DNA of 12,683 nucleotides, taken from contig JADLCG010000057.1 of NCBI GenBank assembly GCA_020847355.1, positions 1 through 12,683 on the forward strand, read 5' to 3'. The translations under genes were made by a program, and so were the position numbers. This DNA is from Anaerolineales bacterium (GTDB lineage: Bacteria; Chloroflexota; Anaerolineae; Anaerolineales; Villigracilaceae). Numbering within the stretch: position 1 is the stretch's first letter; each line of letters starts with the position of its first letter. This document shows, one piece after another, positions 7,085 through 12,683 of this stretch. The notes under the pieces were generated by a model. That model ran no database searches, was not told where the DNA came from, and was given only the letters and a program-made list of their open reading frames with translations.

Positions 7085-8663
7085 CTAAATAATCTCGCAA
7101 CTCACGACTGCGCGCCGGATGCCGCAACTTACGCAAAGCCTTGGCTTCAATTTGACGAATCCGTTCGCGGGTTACGTCAAAGTAGCGGCTCACCTCTTCC
7201 AGCGTATGTTCTTTGCCGTCCTTCAAGCCAAAGCGTAATTCCAAAACGTCGCGTTCTCGTTCAGAGAGGGCTTCCAGCGCGTGCAATATTTGTTTGCGTA
7301 ACATCTCACGCGAAGCGGAATCCATCGGCGAAAGCGCATCTTCATCTTCAATAAAATCGCCCAGCGAACTAGAGTCTTCATCGCCAACGGGACCATCAAT
7401 TGAGATCGGTTCTTCCGCCGAACGCAAAACGCGGTTGATCTTTTGCGTCGCCAACTCCAGCCGATTTTTCAATTCCTCCGGCAAGGGCTGTGCTTCGGAA
7501 TGGGCGCGGAGAATCAACTGCACATCCGCCGCGGAAAGATAGCCAACTTCCAAGGCGAGTTCTTCATTGCTTGGGTCGCGTCCATACACTTGCGTCAAAT
7601 GTCTTTGCGCGCGCAAAATTTTTGAGATCGATTCAAACAAATGCACGGGGATGCGAATCGTGCGGGCTTGCTCGGCGATGGAGCGATTGATAGATTGGCG
7701 AATCCACCAAGTGGCGTACGTGCTAAATTTAAATCCGCGGCGCGGGTCAAATTTGCCGACTGCGCGCAACAAGCCCATGTTCCCTTCTTGGATCAAATCC
7801 AAAAAAGAAATGCCGCGTCCTAAATACCGGCGCGCTACGCTCACGACCAACCGCAAATTGGCGCGCGTGATCGTTTGAACTGCTTCCAGCGAGCGCGCAT
7901 GTGCAGACTGCATCTCTTCATATAGTTCTTCGTCGGCGGGCAATTTGCGAAATAAGGTGCGCTGAACGGGCAGGGTCTGGTGGGCGCGGACATATTCCAA
8001 GAGCCACTGTGCATATTGAAACGGAATCAGGCTGAGGCTGAGAAAGACGCTGTACGCATGGCGCGCCAGGTTATCCCAAAGTTGATCAACGCCCCAACGC
8101 CCATTATCCAAATAAGCGCGGAAGTAAGACGGCGCGTCCAGCTTGCGCACATCCCGCAAGGCTTGCGCTTCCTCGATCAGCAAAATCAAATTCGGAAGTT
8201 CGCACTCCAGCCGTTCGGTATCTTCAATCAACCGATCCCATGCGGTTGAAATTTCCGAGACCAAGGCATGATAAATCGAGCCTTCTAAAGAAAAGCCTTT
8301 GCGTTGTTTCAGCTTGCCCAGCGTTTCAAGGAAGCGGTTGGCTTCCACCAGCGTCGCCAAGCGGAATTCGCTATCCGCATTGAGCAATTTCACTTGCCCA
8401 ATTTCGCGCAAATACAAGCGGACTGGGTCTTCGGCTAATTCGGCTGAAGCGGAATATTCGGATAGGGTTGAGTTTTCGTCAAGTTCTTCTTGCTGAACGA
8501 GCAGAGCGCCATCCGGCTCTAACAGATCTTCAGAATCAACATCCAGCAAAATTTCTTCATTCCCCGCAAGTTCAACAATCTCTTTCGGCGAAAGAGTTTT
8601 CTTCGCGTCTTGCTCGTCTTCTGGAAGCGTCTGCTTGCTTACTTTTTTAGCTTTGGCGGGCAT
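7077..8663 (-). CDS. rpoD: Primary RNA polymerase sigma factor (sigma-70/SigA family)
   Basis: The 528-residue product directs RNA polymerase to housekeeping promoters. Domains in order: a Lys-rich then acidic N-terminal tail (1-76) with no recognisable region 1.1; region 1.2 at about 78-110 (DPVRLYLREIGQVKLL); a helical non-conserved insert at about 111-250; region 2 at about 256-345, with the core-binding DLIQEGNMGL (289-298) and -10 reading segment YATWWIRQSINRSI (316-329); region 3 at about 346-450, ending in GDFIEDEDALSP; and region 4 at about 455-520, with the -35 helix-turn-helix TLEEVSRYFDVTRERIRQIEAK. Region 3 contains about 28 extra residues at roughly 375-409 compared with the E. 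coli protein as recalled. The ATG has AGGAAA about 10 nt upstream. It lies 45 nt after dnaG, and the two are probably co-transcribed. Confidence 0.96.
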   Translation of the reverse strand: MPAKAKKVSKQTLPEDEQDAKKTLSPKEIVELAGNEEILLDVDSEDLLEPDGALLVQQEELDENSTLSEYSASAELAEDPVRLYLREIGQVKLLNADSEFRLATLVEANRFLETLGKLKQRKGFSLEGSIYHALVSEISTAWDRLIEDTERLECELPNLILLIEEAQALRDVRKLDAPSYFRAYLDNGRWGVDQLWDNLARHAYSVFLSLSLIPFQYAQWLLEYVRAHQTLPVQRTLFRKLPADEELYEEMQSAHARSLEAVQTITRANLRLVVSVARRYLGRGISFLDLIQEGNMGLLRAVGKFDPRRGFKFSTYATWWIRQSINRSIAEQARTIRIPVHLFESISKILRAQRHLTQVYGRDPSNEELALEVGYLSAADVQLILRAHSEAQPLPEELKNRLELATQKINRVLRSAEEPISIDGPVGDEDSSSLGDFIEDEDALSPMDSASREMLRKQILHALEALSERERDVLELRFGLKDGKEHTLEEVSRYFDVTRERIRQIEAKALRKLRHPARSRELRDYLGD

Positions 8664-8688
8664 GTGAAAGAGTTTCCTGATTTTATCT

Positions 8689-8708
8689 AGCGCGCAAACC
8701 GGCGCGCT
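8689..8708 (-). repeat. GC-rich hairpin between dnaG and rpoD
   Basis: Perfect 7-bp arms AGCGCGC and GCGCGCT flank a 6-nt loop and begin directly after the dnaG stop. On the minus strand the next bases are AGATAAAATC, without a T-tract, so this is probably not a full terminator. In E. coli the dnaG-rpoD joint is an mRNA processing site that lowers primase relative to sigma output. A similar role here is an analogy, not shown by the sequence. Partial termination is the alternative. Confidence 0.5.
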
Positions 8709-10616
8709 TTACGCTTGTCGCTTTAAGGATAACTTACGTTTTGCCTGATCCAAACTTTGTAACAACTTGGTGAATTGCAGGGCTTGCTTTTGATACGCTT
8801 TCAAATTCAAGCCGCCATTAGATTGTTCGTCTTCTTGTAAAAATCGCAACTGCGAAACGTTCGCTTGCGCCGCCGCGCGCCGTAAATCAATCAAACGATT
8901 CGTGACCTCATCCAACAGGCGGTCTTCCAGCGCTTCCATCTTTTCATTACGCTCGAGCAGTTCTTTGGAAAGGCTTTGCAAAGTCTCCGATAAGCGACTC
9001 GTCAAAAACAATTGATAGTCTTTTGCGTCCTGTTCCAAGGCTTGCCGCATCGCGTCAAATAACAACTGATGGTCAGTATAACCGAAATCTTCCACCGCCA
9101 AAGCGCTGAGTCCAAACTCTTCCAGCCGGCGGTCCACGCGATATAACATCTCCGGCTTTCGGAATAAGATACCCAAACAATATTTTTCAATTTTGGAAGT
9201 TGGGTTAGTAGCGACGCTGACGACAGGAGATTCTATCTGGGGCGCGCGTCCGCTGATTCTAGGTTTCCGCCGCGCTACCGGACCTTGAACCGGCGAGCCA
9301 GTTAGGACTCTTTCATCCACCCGCAACATTCGCGCCAACGCCTGACGATACGTATCGCGCTCCATCGGGCTGGGCAAATCTTCAATTAAGGGTAAAACTT
9401 GCGCCGCAATCTGATCTTTGGTTTTCGCGTCGTTCAAATCGCGTCCGAGCGCCAAAGACTCCATCACATGCGTCACGATCGGTTTGGCGTTTTCAATAAT
9501 CGTTCCCCATTCCGCTTGATCGCGCGCCACAATTTCATCTGGGTCAAGTTCATCCGGCAAAGAAGCGACGCGTAAATCCGCTTGCAGACGGGCTTCATTT
9601 CTTAATAAAGCGCGCGCGTCAAAACCAAACTCACCTTCGCGATCCATCGCCGAGCGCGCCGCATCTAAACCGCGCAACACGGCTTTTTGACCCGCCGCAT
9701 CGGGATCGAGCGCTAGAACAATTCTGCGCGTTATTTTTTTGAGCAGACGCAATTGATCTTCGGTTAAAGCCGTGCCCATTGGCGAGACGACATTTTCATA
9801 GCCCGCTTGATGCAAGGCAATCACGTCCAGATAGCCTTCGACGATCACTGCCTGATCGGCGGCGCGAATGGGTTTGCGCGCCCGATCCAAGCCGTAGAGC
9901 AATCTGCCTTTTGAGAAAATTGCCGTTTCAGGCGAATTGAGAAATTTCGGCACATCGTTCGGGTCCACAATGCGCGCGCCAAAGCCCGCCATCCGCCCAT
10001 GCTCGTCGCGGATCGGAATCATAATTCTGTTTCTGAAGCGGTCAAAAACCTTGCCATCTTCCCGTTCAGAGAGCATTCCCGAATCGATCAAATCCCGCTC
10101 GGCATAACCTTTGCCAATAAAATGTTTGAGGAAATGATCGTAACCTGCGGGCGCGTAACCCAAGCCGAAAGTCTCAATGGTTGCATCGTTCAAGCCGCGC
10201 TTTTCTTTTAAGTAGCTTAGGATTTCGCGGTTATTAAATAAGTGCGTGCGATAATAAACGAGCGCATCTTCCAAGATTTTTCGTAAGTTTTCAAAAGCTT
10301 CTTTTTGTTCGGGCGTTTCGCGGGTATATTCTTTGACTTCCACGCCGGCGCGCGCGGCAAGTTTGCGCATGGCTTCTTTGAAGTCCACGCCTTCGCGCTT
10401 CATCACAAATTTGAAAATATCCCCGCCTTCATTGCATTGACCAAAACAACGCCACGTCCCCGATTCGGGCCAGACCACAAAAGCCGGAGTCTTTTTATTA
10501 TCGTGAAACGGACAAAAGCCGGTATAGTTCTTCCCGGCATGGCGCAATTTGACTCCCGCTTCGGAAACGAGGTCAACAATATCTATCTTGGATTTGATCT
10601 CTTCAAGAGTGGACAT
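8709..10616 (-). CDS. dnaG: DNA primase (DnaG)
   Basis: The 635-residue product makes RNA primers for DNA replication. The N-terminal zinc ribbon has Cys35-x2-His38 and Cys57-x3-Cys61 (CFGQC, one residue more than the common CFGC). The RNA polymerase core spans about 100-370, with KFLNSPETAIFSKGRLLYGL near 224-243. The Toprim part holds the metal-binding acids Glu260 and Asp264 (EGYLD) and Asp304 and Asp306 (DPDAAG). A charged, Pro-rich linker near 437-465 leads to a C-terminal helical domain expected to bind the replicative helicase. I chose ATG 10616; an in-frame TTG 3 codons earlier (10625) lies upstream of the predicted transcript start. No strong ribosome binding site is visible (GAGAG only). 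It lies between glyS and rpoD. Confidence 0.97.
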   Translation of the reverse strand: MSTLEEIKSKIDIVDLVSEAGVKLRHAGKNYTGFCPFHDNKKTPAFVVWPESGTWRCFGQCNEGGDIFKFVMKREGVDFKEAMRKLAARAGVEVKEYTRETPEQKEAFENLRKILEDALVYYRTHLFNNREILSYLKEKRGLNDATIETFGLGYAPAGYDHFLKHFIGKGYAERDLIDSGMLSEREDGKVFDRFRNRIMIPIRDEHGRMAGFGARIVDPNDVPKFLNSPETAIFSKGRLLYGLDRARKPIRAADQAVIVEGYLDVIALHQAGYENVVSPMGTALTEDQLRLLKKITRRIVLALDPDAAGQKAVLRGLDAARSAMDREGEFGFDARALLRNEARLQADLRVASLPDELDPDEIVARDQAEWGTIIENAKPIVTHVMESLALGRDLNDAKTKDQIAAQVLPLIEDLPSPMERDTYRQALARMLRVDERVLTGSPVQGPVARRKPRISGRAPQIESPVVSVATNPTSKIEKYCLGILFRKPEMLYRVDRRLEEFGLSALAVEDFGYTDHQLLFDAMRQALEQDAKDYQLFLTSRLSETLQSLSKELLERNEKMEALEDRLLDEVTNRLIDLRRAAAQANVSQLRFLQEDEQSNGGLNLKAYQKQALQFTKLLQSLDQAKRKLSLKRQA

Positions 10617-10629
10617 GGCTCTCAAACGA

Positions 10630-10657
10630 ATTATAGACGGGTTTTAGAAAATGGCAA
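10630..10657 (-). promoter_or_regulatory. Promoter of the dnaG-rpoD unit
   Basis: On the minus strand, TTGCCA (10657-10652; 5 of 6 to TTGACA), a 16-nt spacer and a perfect TATAAT (10635-10630) form a strong sigma-70 type promoter. Transcription should start near 10623, only about 7 nt before the dnaG ATG. The -35 box starts inside the T-tract of the glyS terminator, so the two signals are nested. This promoter probably drives dnaG and rpoD together. Confidence 0.75.
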
Positions 10658-10659
10658 AA

Positions 10660-10691
10660 TAAAAGCGCAGAAGTTGCCTTCTGCGCTTTTA
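10660..10691 (-). terminator. Intrinsic terminator of glyS
   Basis: A perfect 14-bp stem (arms TAAAAGCGCAGAAG and CTTCTGCGCTTTTA) with a 4-nt loop starts one base after the glyS stop. On the minus strand it runs into TTTTATTTTG, a good U-tract. The lower stem is A/T with a GC-rich upper part, typical of Rho-independent termination. The plus strand also ends in TTTT, but there is no plus-strand gene to serve. It separates glyS from the dnaG-rpoD unit. Confidence 0.9.
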
Positions 10692-10692
10692 C

Positions 10693-12683
10693 CTAAAACC
10701 CTTCCAACTTGCTAAAATCCGCCACGCCTTCGGCTTTTTGAACGATGCGTTGCAATAAGCCCAGCCTGTTTTCTTTGACTTTTTGATCCTCCGCCATGAC
10801 CATTACTTTGTCAAAAAATGCGTTGATCGCCGGGGTGAGTTTCACGATCGTCTTCAAGAAGCCGTCCACAGAAAATGGCTGACTGCTGATGATTTTCACT
10901 TCGGCAAACAAGTCTTTTTCTTCTTTTTCAACCAGCAATTTTTCATCTATTGGGAAAATCTGTTTTTGATCGCGGGTGATGCGGGCGCATCGCGCAAACG
11001 CGGCGAGGATGGTCTGCCAATCTTCGCGCTTCACCCAAGCGGAGAGTTGATTCAACGACCAAACACAAGCCGCCGGGTTAGCAGATTGCTCTGCCAGAAT
11101 CGCTTCCACTTGATCGTGCTTATAGCCCAGATCCTTCAACACAACAGATAAACGCCCAGCGATAAATTCTAAAATTTGCTTTTGCGTTTCATCCGTGACT
11201 TCAATCGGTTGAGTCTTGGCAGATTTTTTTATAACCTCTAACAAATTGAATTGTGCTTCATGCTCAATCAATGGCTGGACCACGCCAATGGCGGCGCGGC
11301 GCAGACCGAACGGATCTTTCGCGCCGGTGGGAGCTAAACCTGCGGCGAATAAACCAACCAATGAATCGATTCGATCTGCCAAGGCAATTGCCAAGCCGAT
11401 TTTCGTTTTTGGAACGGTTTGATATTGCTCGCTGATGGCAGTCGCCACATCTTTTTGTTCGCCGCTTCGTAGAGCATATTCGCCGCCAATGATGCCTTGA
11501 AGCGAAGTCATTTCAGTCACCATCTGAGTCACAAGATCGGCTTTCATTAAATATGCGGCGCGTTGAGTCATTGGTAATTGGTTACTAGTAATTGAAAGCA
11601 TTGGCGCAATTTCATCAACTAATTTGGCTACACGCTCGGATTTATCCAACATCGAGCCGAGTTTGGCGTGGAAGGTCAAGGTTGCAAGTTTGGGGCGATA
11701 TTCTTCGAGTTTCAATTTCACATCTTCGCGGACGAAGAAGTTGGCGTCGGCGAATCTTGCGCCAAGCACATGCTCATTGCCCTCGCGGACAATGTCAATG
11801 CCGATGTCGTCGCCGTTGCGGATGGCAATGAAGTGCGGGAGCAAGGTTGAAGGTTGAAGGTCGAAGGTCTGGTCTGACTTGCGACTTATGACTTGCGACT
11901 TGTTCTGAACTGGAAAATAACGCTGATGTTTCTTCATTACTGAAATCAAAACATCGCGCGGCAATTGCAAAAATTCTTCGTTGAAAGCGCCCATCACGGC
12001 GGTGGGCATTTCAACCAAGTTGGCAACTTCATTCAATAAACCATCTTCAATAATCGCCTCCCCACCAACCAATGAAGCGGATTGTTTCACTTGCTCAATA
12101 ATTGAATTCTTTCTTTCTTCTTTATCCAAGACGATGCCTGATTCACGAATCGCGTCCAAATATTTTTCCGCAGATGGGATTTTGATTTCGGGCGAGCCAT
12201 AAGGGCGCAGTCCGCGAGAGAGATTGCCTGAAACAACGCCCGCATATTCAAATGGAATGACCGTCTCGCCGAGCAATGCCACAATCCAGCGAATCGGGCG
12301 GGAGAATGAAACGCCTGAATCGTTCCAGCGCATTGATTTTTCAAACTTGACACTTTCAATTAATTTCGGGAAAGCCTCTTGCAAGACTTCGGGAGTCGGT
12401 TTGCCTTTTTGCTTGACGACTGCGAAGACGTATTTGCCACCATCTTGTTCGCGGACTTCTAAATCTTTTACATCCACATTATTTTTCTTAGCAAAGCCAA
12501 TCGCGGCTTGAGTGTAGGTCAAATTGGCAATTTGACCTACAAACGCTTTATCTGCGGGTGGACCTTTGACAATCTCTTCGCGGTCTGGCTGATTCGGGGA
12601 GAGCGAGTCAATTGAAACAGTCAACCTGCGCGGGGTAGTAAAGATGCGGATGTCTTTGTGGTCAAGATGAAGTTCGTTGAGAA
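10693..12683 (-). CDS. glyS: Glycyl-tRNA synthetase beta subunit (GlyS), 5' end outside window
   Basis: GlyS is one half of the two-subunit bacterial glycyl-tRNA synthetase and binds tRNA-Gly while GlyQ activates glycine. The frame stays open past the TTG at 12624 to the window edge: codons from 12681 read LNELHLDHKDIRIFTTPRRL, matching the family's conserved FATPRRL region. About 35 N-terminal residues are therefore missing, and 662 are visible. Clear family segments are DREEIVKGPPADKAF, KHQRYFPV, LLPHFIAIRNG, VLGARFADANFF, KADLVTQMVTEM, LAPTGAKDPFGLRRAAIGVV and the C-terminal anticodon-binding helical part with INAFFDKVMVMAED. Three repeat-derived stretches interrupt the gene in frame (12513-12541, 11843-11902, 11567-11594). 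Whether glyQ precedes it, or is fused to it, cannot be seen. Confidence 0.95.
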   Translation of the reverse strand, partial: LNELHLDHKDIRIFTTPRRLTVSIDSLSPNQPDREEIVKGPPADKAFVGQIANLTYTQAAIGFAKKNNVDVKDLEVREQDGGKYVFAVVKQKGKPTPEVLQEAFPKLIESVKFEKSMRWNDSGVSFSRPIRWIVALLGETVIPFEYAGVVSGNLSRGLRPYGSPEIKIPSAEKYLDAIRESGIVLDKEERKNSIIEQVKQSASLVGGEAIIEDGLLNEVANLVEMPTAVMGAFNEEFLQLPRDVLISVMKKHQRYFPVQNKSQVISRKSDQTFDLQPSTLLPHFIAIRNGDDIGIDIVREGNEHVLGARFADANFFVREDVKLKLEEYRPKLATLTFHAKLGSMLDKSERVAKLVDEIAPMLSITSNQLPMTQRAAYLMKADLVTQMVTEMTSLQGIIGGEYALRSGEQKDVATAISEQYQTVPKTKIGLAIALADRIDSLVGLFAAGLAPTGAKDPFGLRRAAIGVVQPLIEHEAQFNLLEVIKKSAKTQPIEVTDETQKQILEFIAGRLSVVLKDLGYKHDQVEAILAEQSANPAACVWSLNQLSAWVKREDWQTILAAFARCARITRDQKQIFPIDEKLLVEKEEKDLFAEVKIISSQPFSVDGFLKTIVKLTPAINAFFDKVMVMAEDQKVKENRLGLLQRIVQKAEGVADFSKLEGF
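11567..11594 (-). repeat. Heptamer repeat tract inside glyS (GTAATTG type)
   Basis: On the plus strand four 7-mers stand in tandem: GTCATTG, GTAATTG, GTTACTA, GTAATTG. They encode part of ITSNQLPMTQ in GlyS, just before the conserved RAAYLMKADLVTQMV segment. Compared with E. coli GlyS as recalled, this spot is about 3 residues longer. The 28-nt tract is not a multiple of three, so the frame must have been kept through the net change. The period of 7 is seen; an origin as a dispersed repeat is inferred. Confidence 0.55.
11843..11902 (-). repeat. Double heptamer repeat array inside glyS (AAGGTTG and ACTTGCG types)
   Basis: On the plus strand, AAGGTTG, AAGGTTG, AAGGTCG, AAGGTCT (11843-11870) are followed, after GGTCTG, by ACTTGCG, ACTTATG, ACTTGCG and a partial ACTTG (11877-11902). 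The 60 bp equal 20 codons and encode a polar stretch beginning KSQVISRKSDQ, between the conserved KHQRYFPV and LLPHFIAIRNG. A typical GlyS has about 6 residues at this joint; here there are 21. The array thus seems to be an in-frame insertion of about 15 residues in a surface loop. Confidence 0.75.
12513..12541 (-). repeat. 29-bp palindrome inside glyS
   Basis: TGTAGGTCAAATT and AATTTGACCTACA are perfect 13-bp arms around a 3-nt centre (GGC). Such symmetry is not expected in coding DNA by chance. It encodes FVGQIANLTYT, between the conserved GPPADKAF and AAIGFAKKNNV, where GlyS proteins usually have a Gly-containing loop near DAEGKP that is about 3 residues shorter. It looks like a palindromic element kept in frame. 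Its RNA would form a strong hairpin early in the glyS message. Confidence 0.7.

Noticed and set aside
10660..10691. Riboswitch or T-box upstream of dnaG
   Set aside because: The gap is too short, and the only structure is the terminator hairpin of glyS; no tRNA-pairing or anti-terminator fold is visible.
11843..11902. CRISPR array or tRNA-like structure
   Set aside because: Units are only 7 bp without spacers, and the tract is translated as part of GlyS.
12622..12624. TTG at 12624 as the start of glyS
   Set aside because: The frame stays open upstream to the window edge and encodes the conserved IRIFTTPRRL region, so the TTG is an internal leucine codon.

Overview
The window is a stretch of bacterial chromosome in which every gene lies on the minus strand, so it reads from high to low coordinates: glyS (5' end cut by the window edge), dnaG, rpoD, then nuoA-nuoB-nuoC-nuoD-nuoE-nuoF-nuoG and the first 24 codons of nuoH. 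There are no rRNA or tRNA genes, phage, transposases, CRISPR arrays or resistance genes, and no gap between genes exceeds about 120 bases. The base composition looks uniform, around 50% GC.

Organism: the order glyS-dnaG-rpoD is known from Gram-positive type genomes (Bacillus has glyQ-glyS-yqfL-dnaG-sigA). Here it is joined to a bacterial complex I operon with separate nuoC and nuoD genes. NuoD has the length and quinone-site residue numbers that I recall for Thermus Nqo4. Together with an insert in sigma region 3, a spaced DnaG zinc ribbon and short heptamer repeats, this suggests a respiring Chloroflexota bacterium, perhaps Anaerolineae. That placement is inference and tentative.

Region 1 (10693-12683) is glyS, the beta subunit of glycyl-tRNA synthetase, closed by a strong intrinsic terminator at 10660-10691. 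Region 2 (7077-10657) is a dnaG-rpoD unit. Its sigma-70 type promoter has a -35 box that starts inside the U-tract of the glyS terminator and is followed by a leader of only about 7 nt. A GC-rich hairpin separates dnaG from rpoD. Region 3 (1-7051) is the NADH:quinone oxidoreductase operon. A promoter with an extended -10 lies just upstream of nuoA, preceded by two adjoining palindromes that look like an operator. The nuo genes are tightly packed, with 1-38 nt gaps or with 1, 4 and 10 nt overlaps. NuoE, F and G form the NADH-oxidising arm, NuoB, C and D the connecting arm that holds cluster N2 and the quinone site, and NuoA and NuoH belong to the membrane arm.

The most unusual signal is inside glyS. 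Two heptamer-repeat tracts and one 29-bp near-perfect palindrome sit in frame in the coding sequence. Each lies where I expect a variable loop of GlyS, and each lengthens the protein relative to a typical GlyS. They look like small mobile or dispersed repeats that entered an essential gene and were kept as peptide, similar in principle to the protein-coding palindromic elements of Rickettsia. Four start sites chosen by a longest-frame rule are corrected here: nuoA, nuoB, dnaG and glyS.
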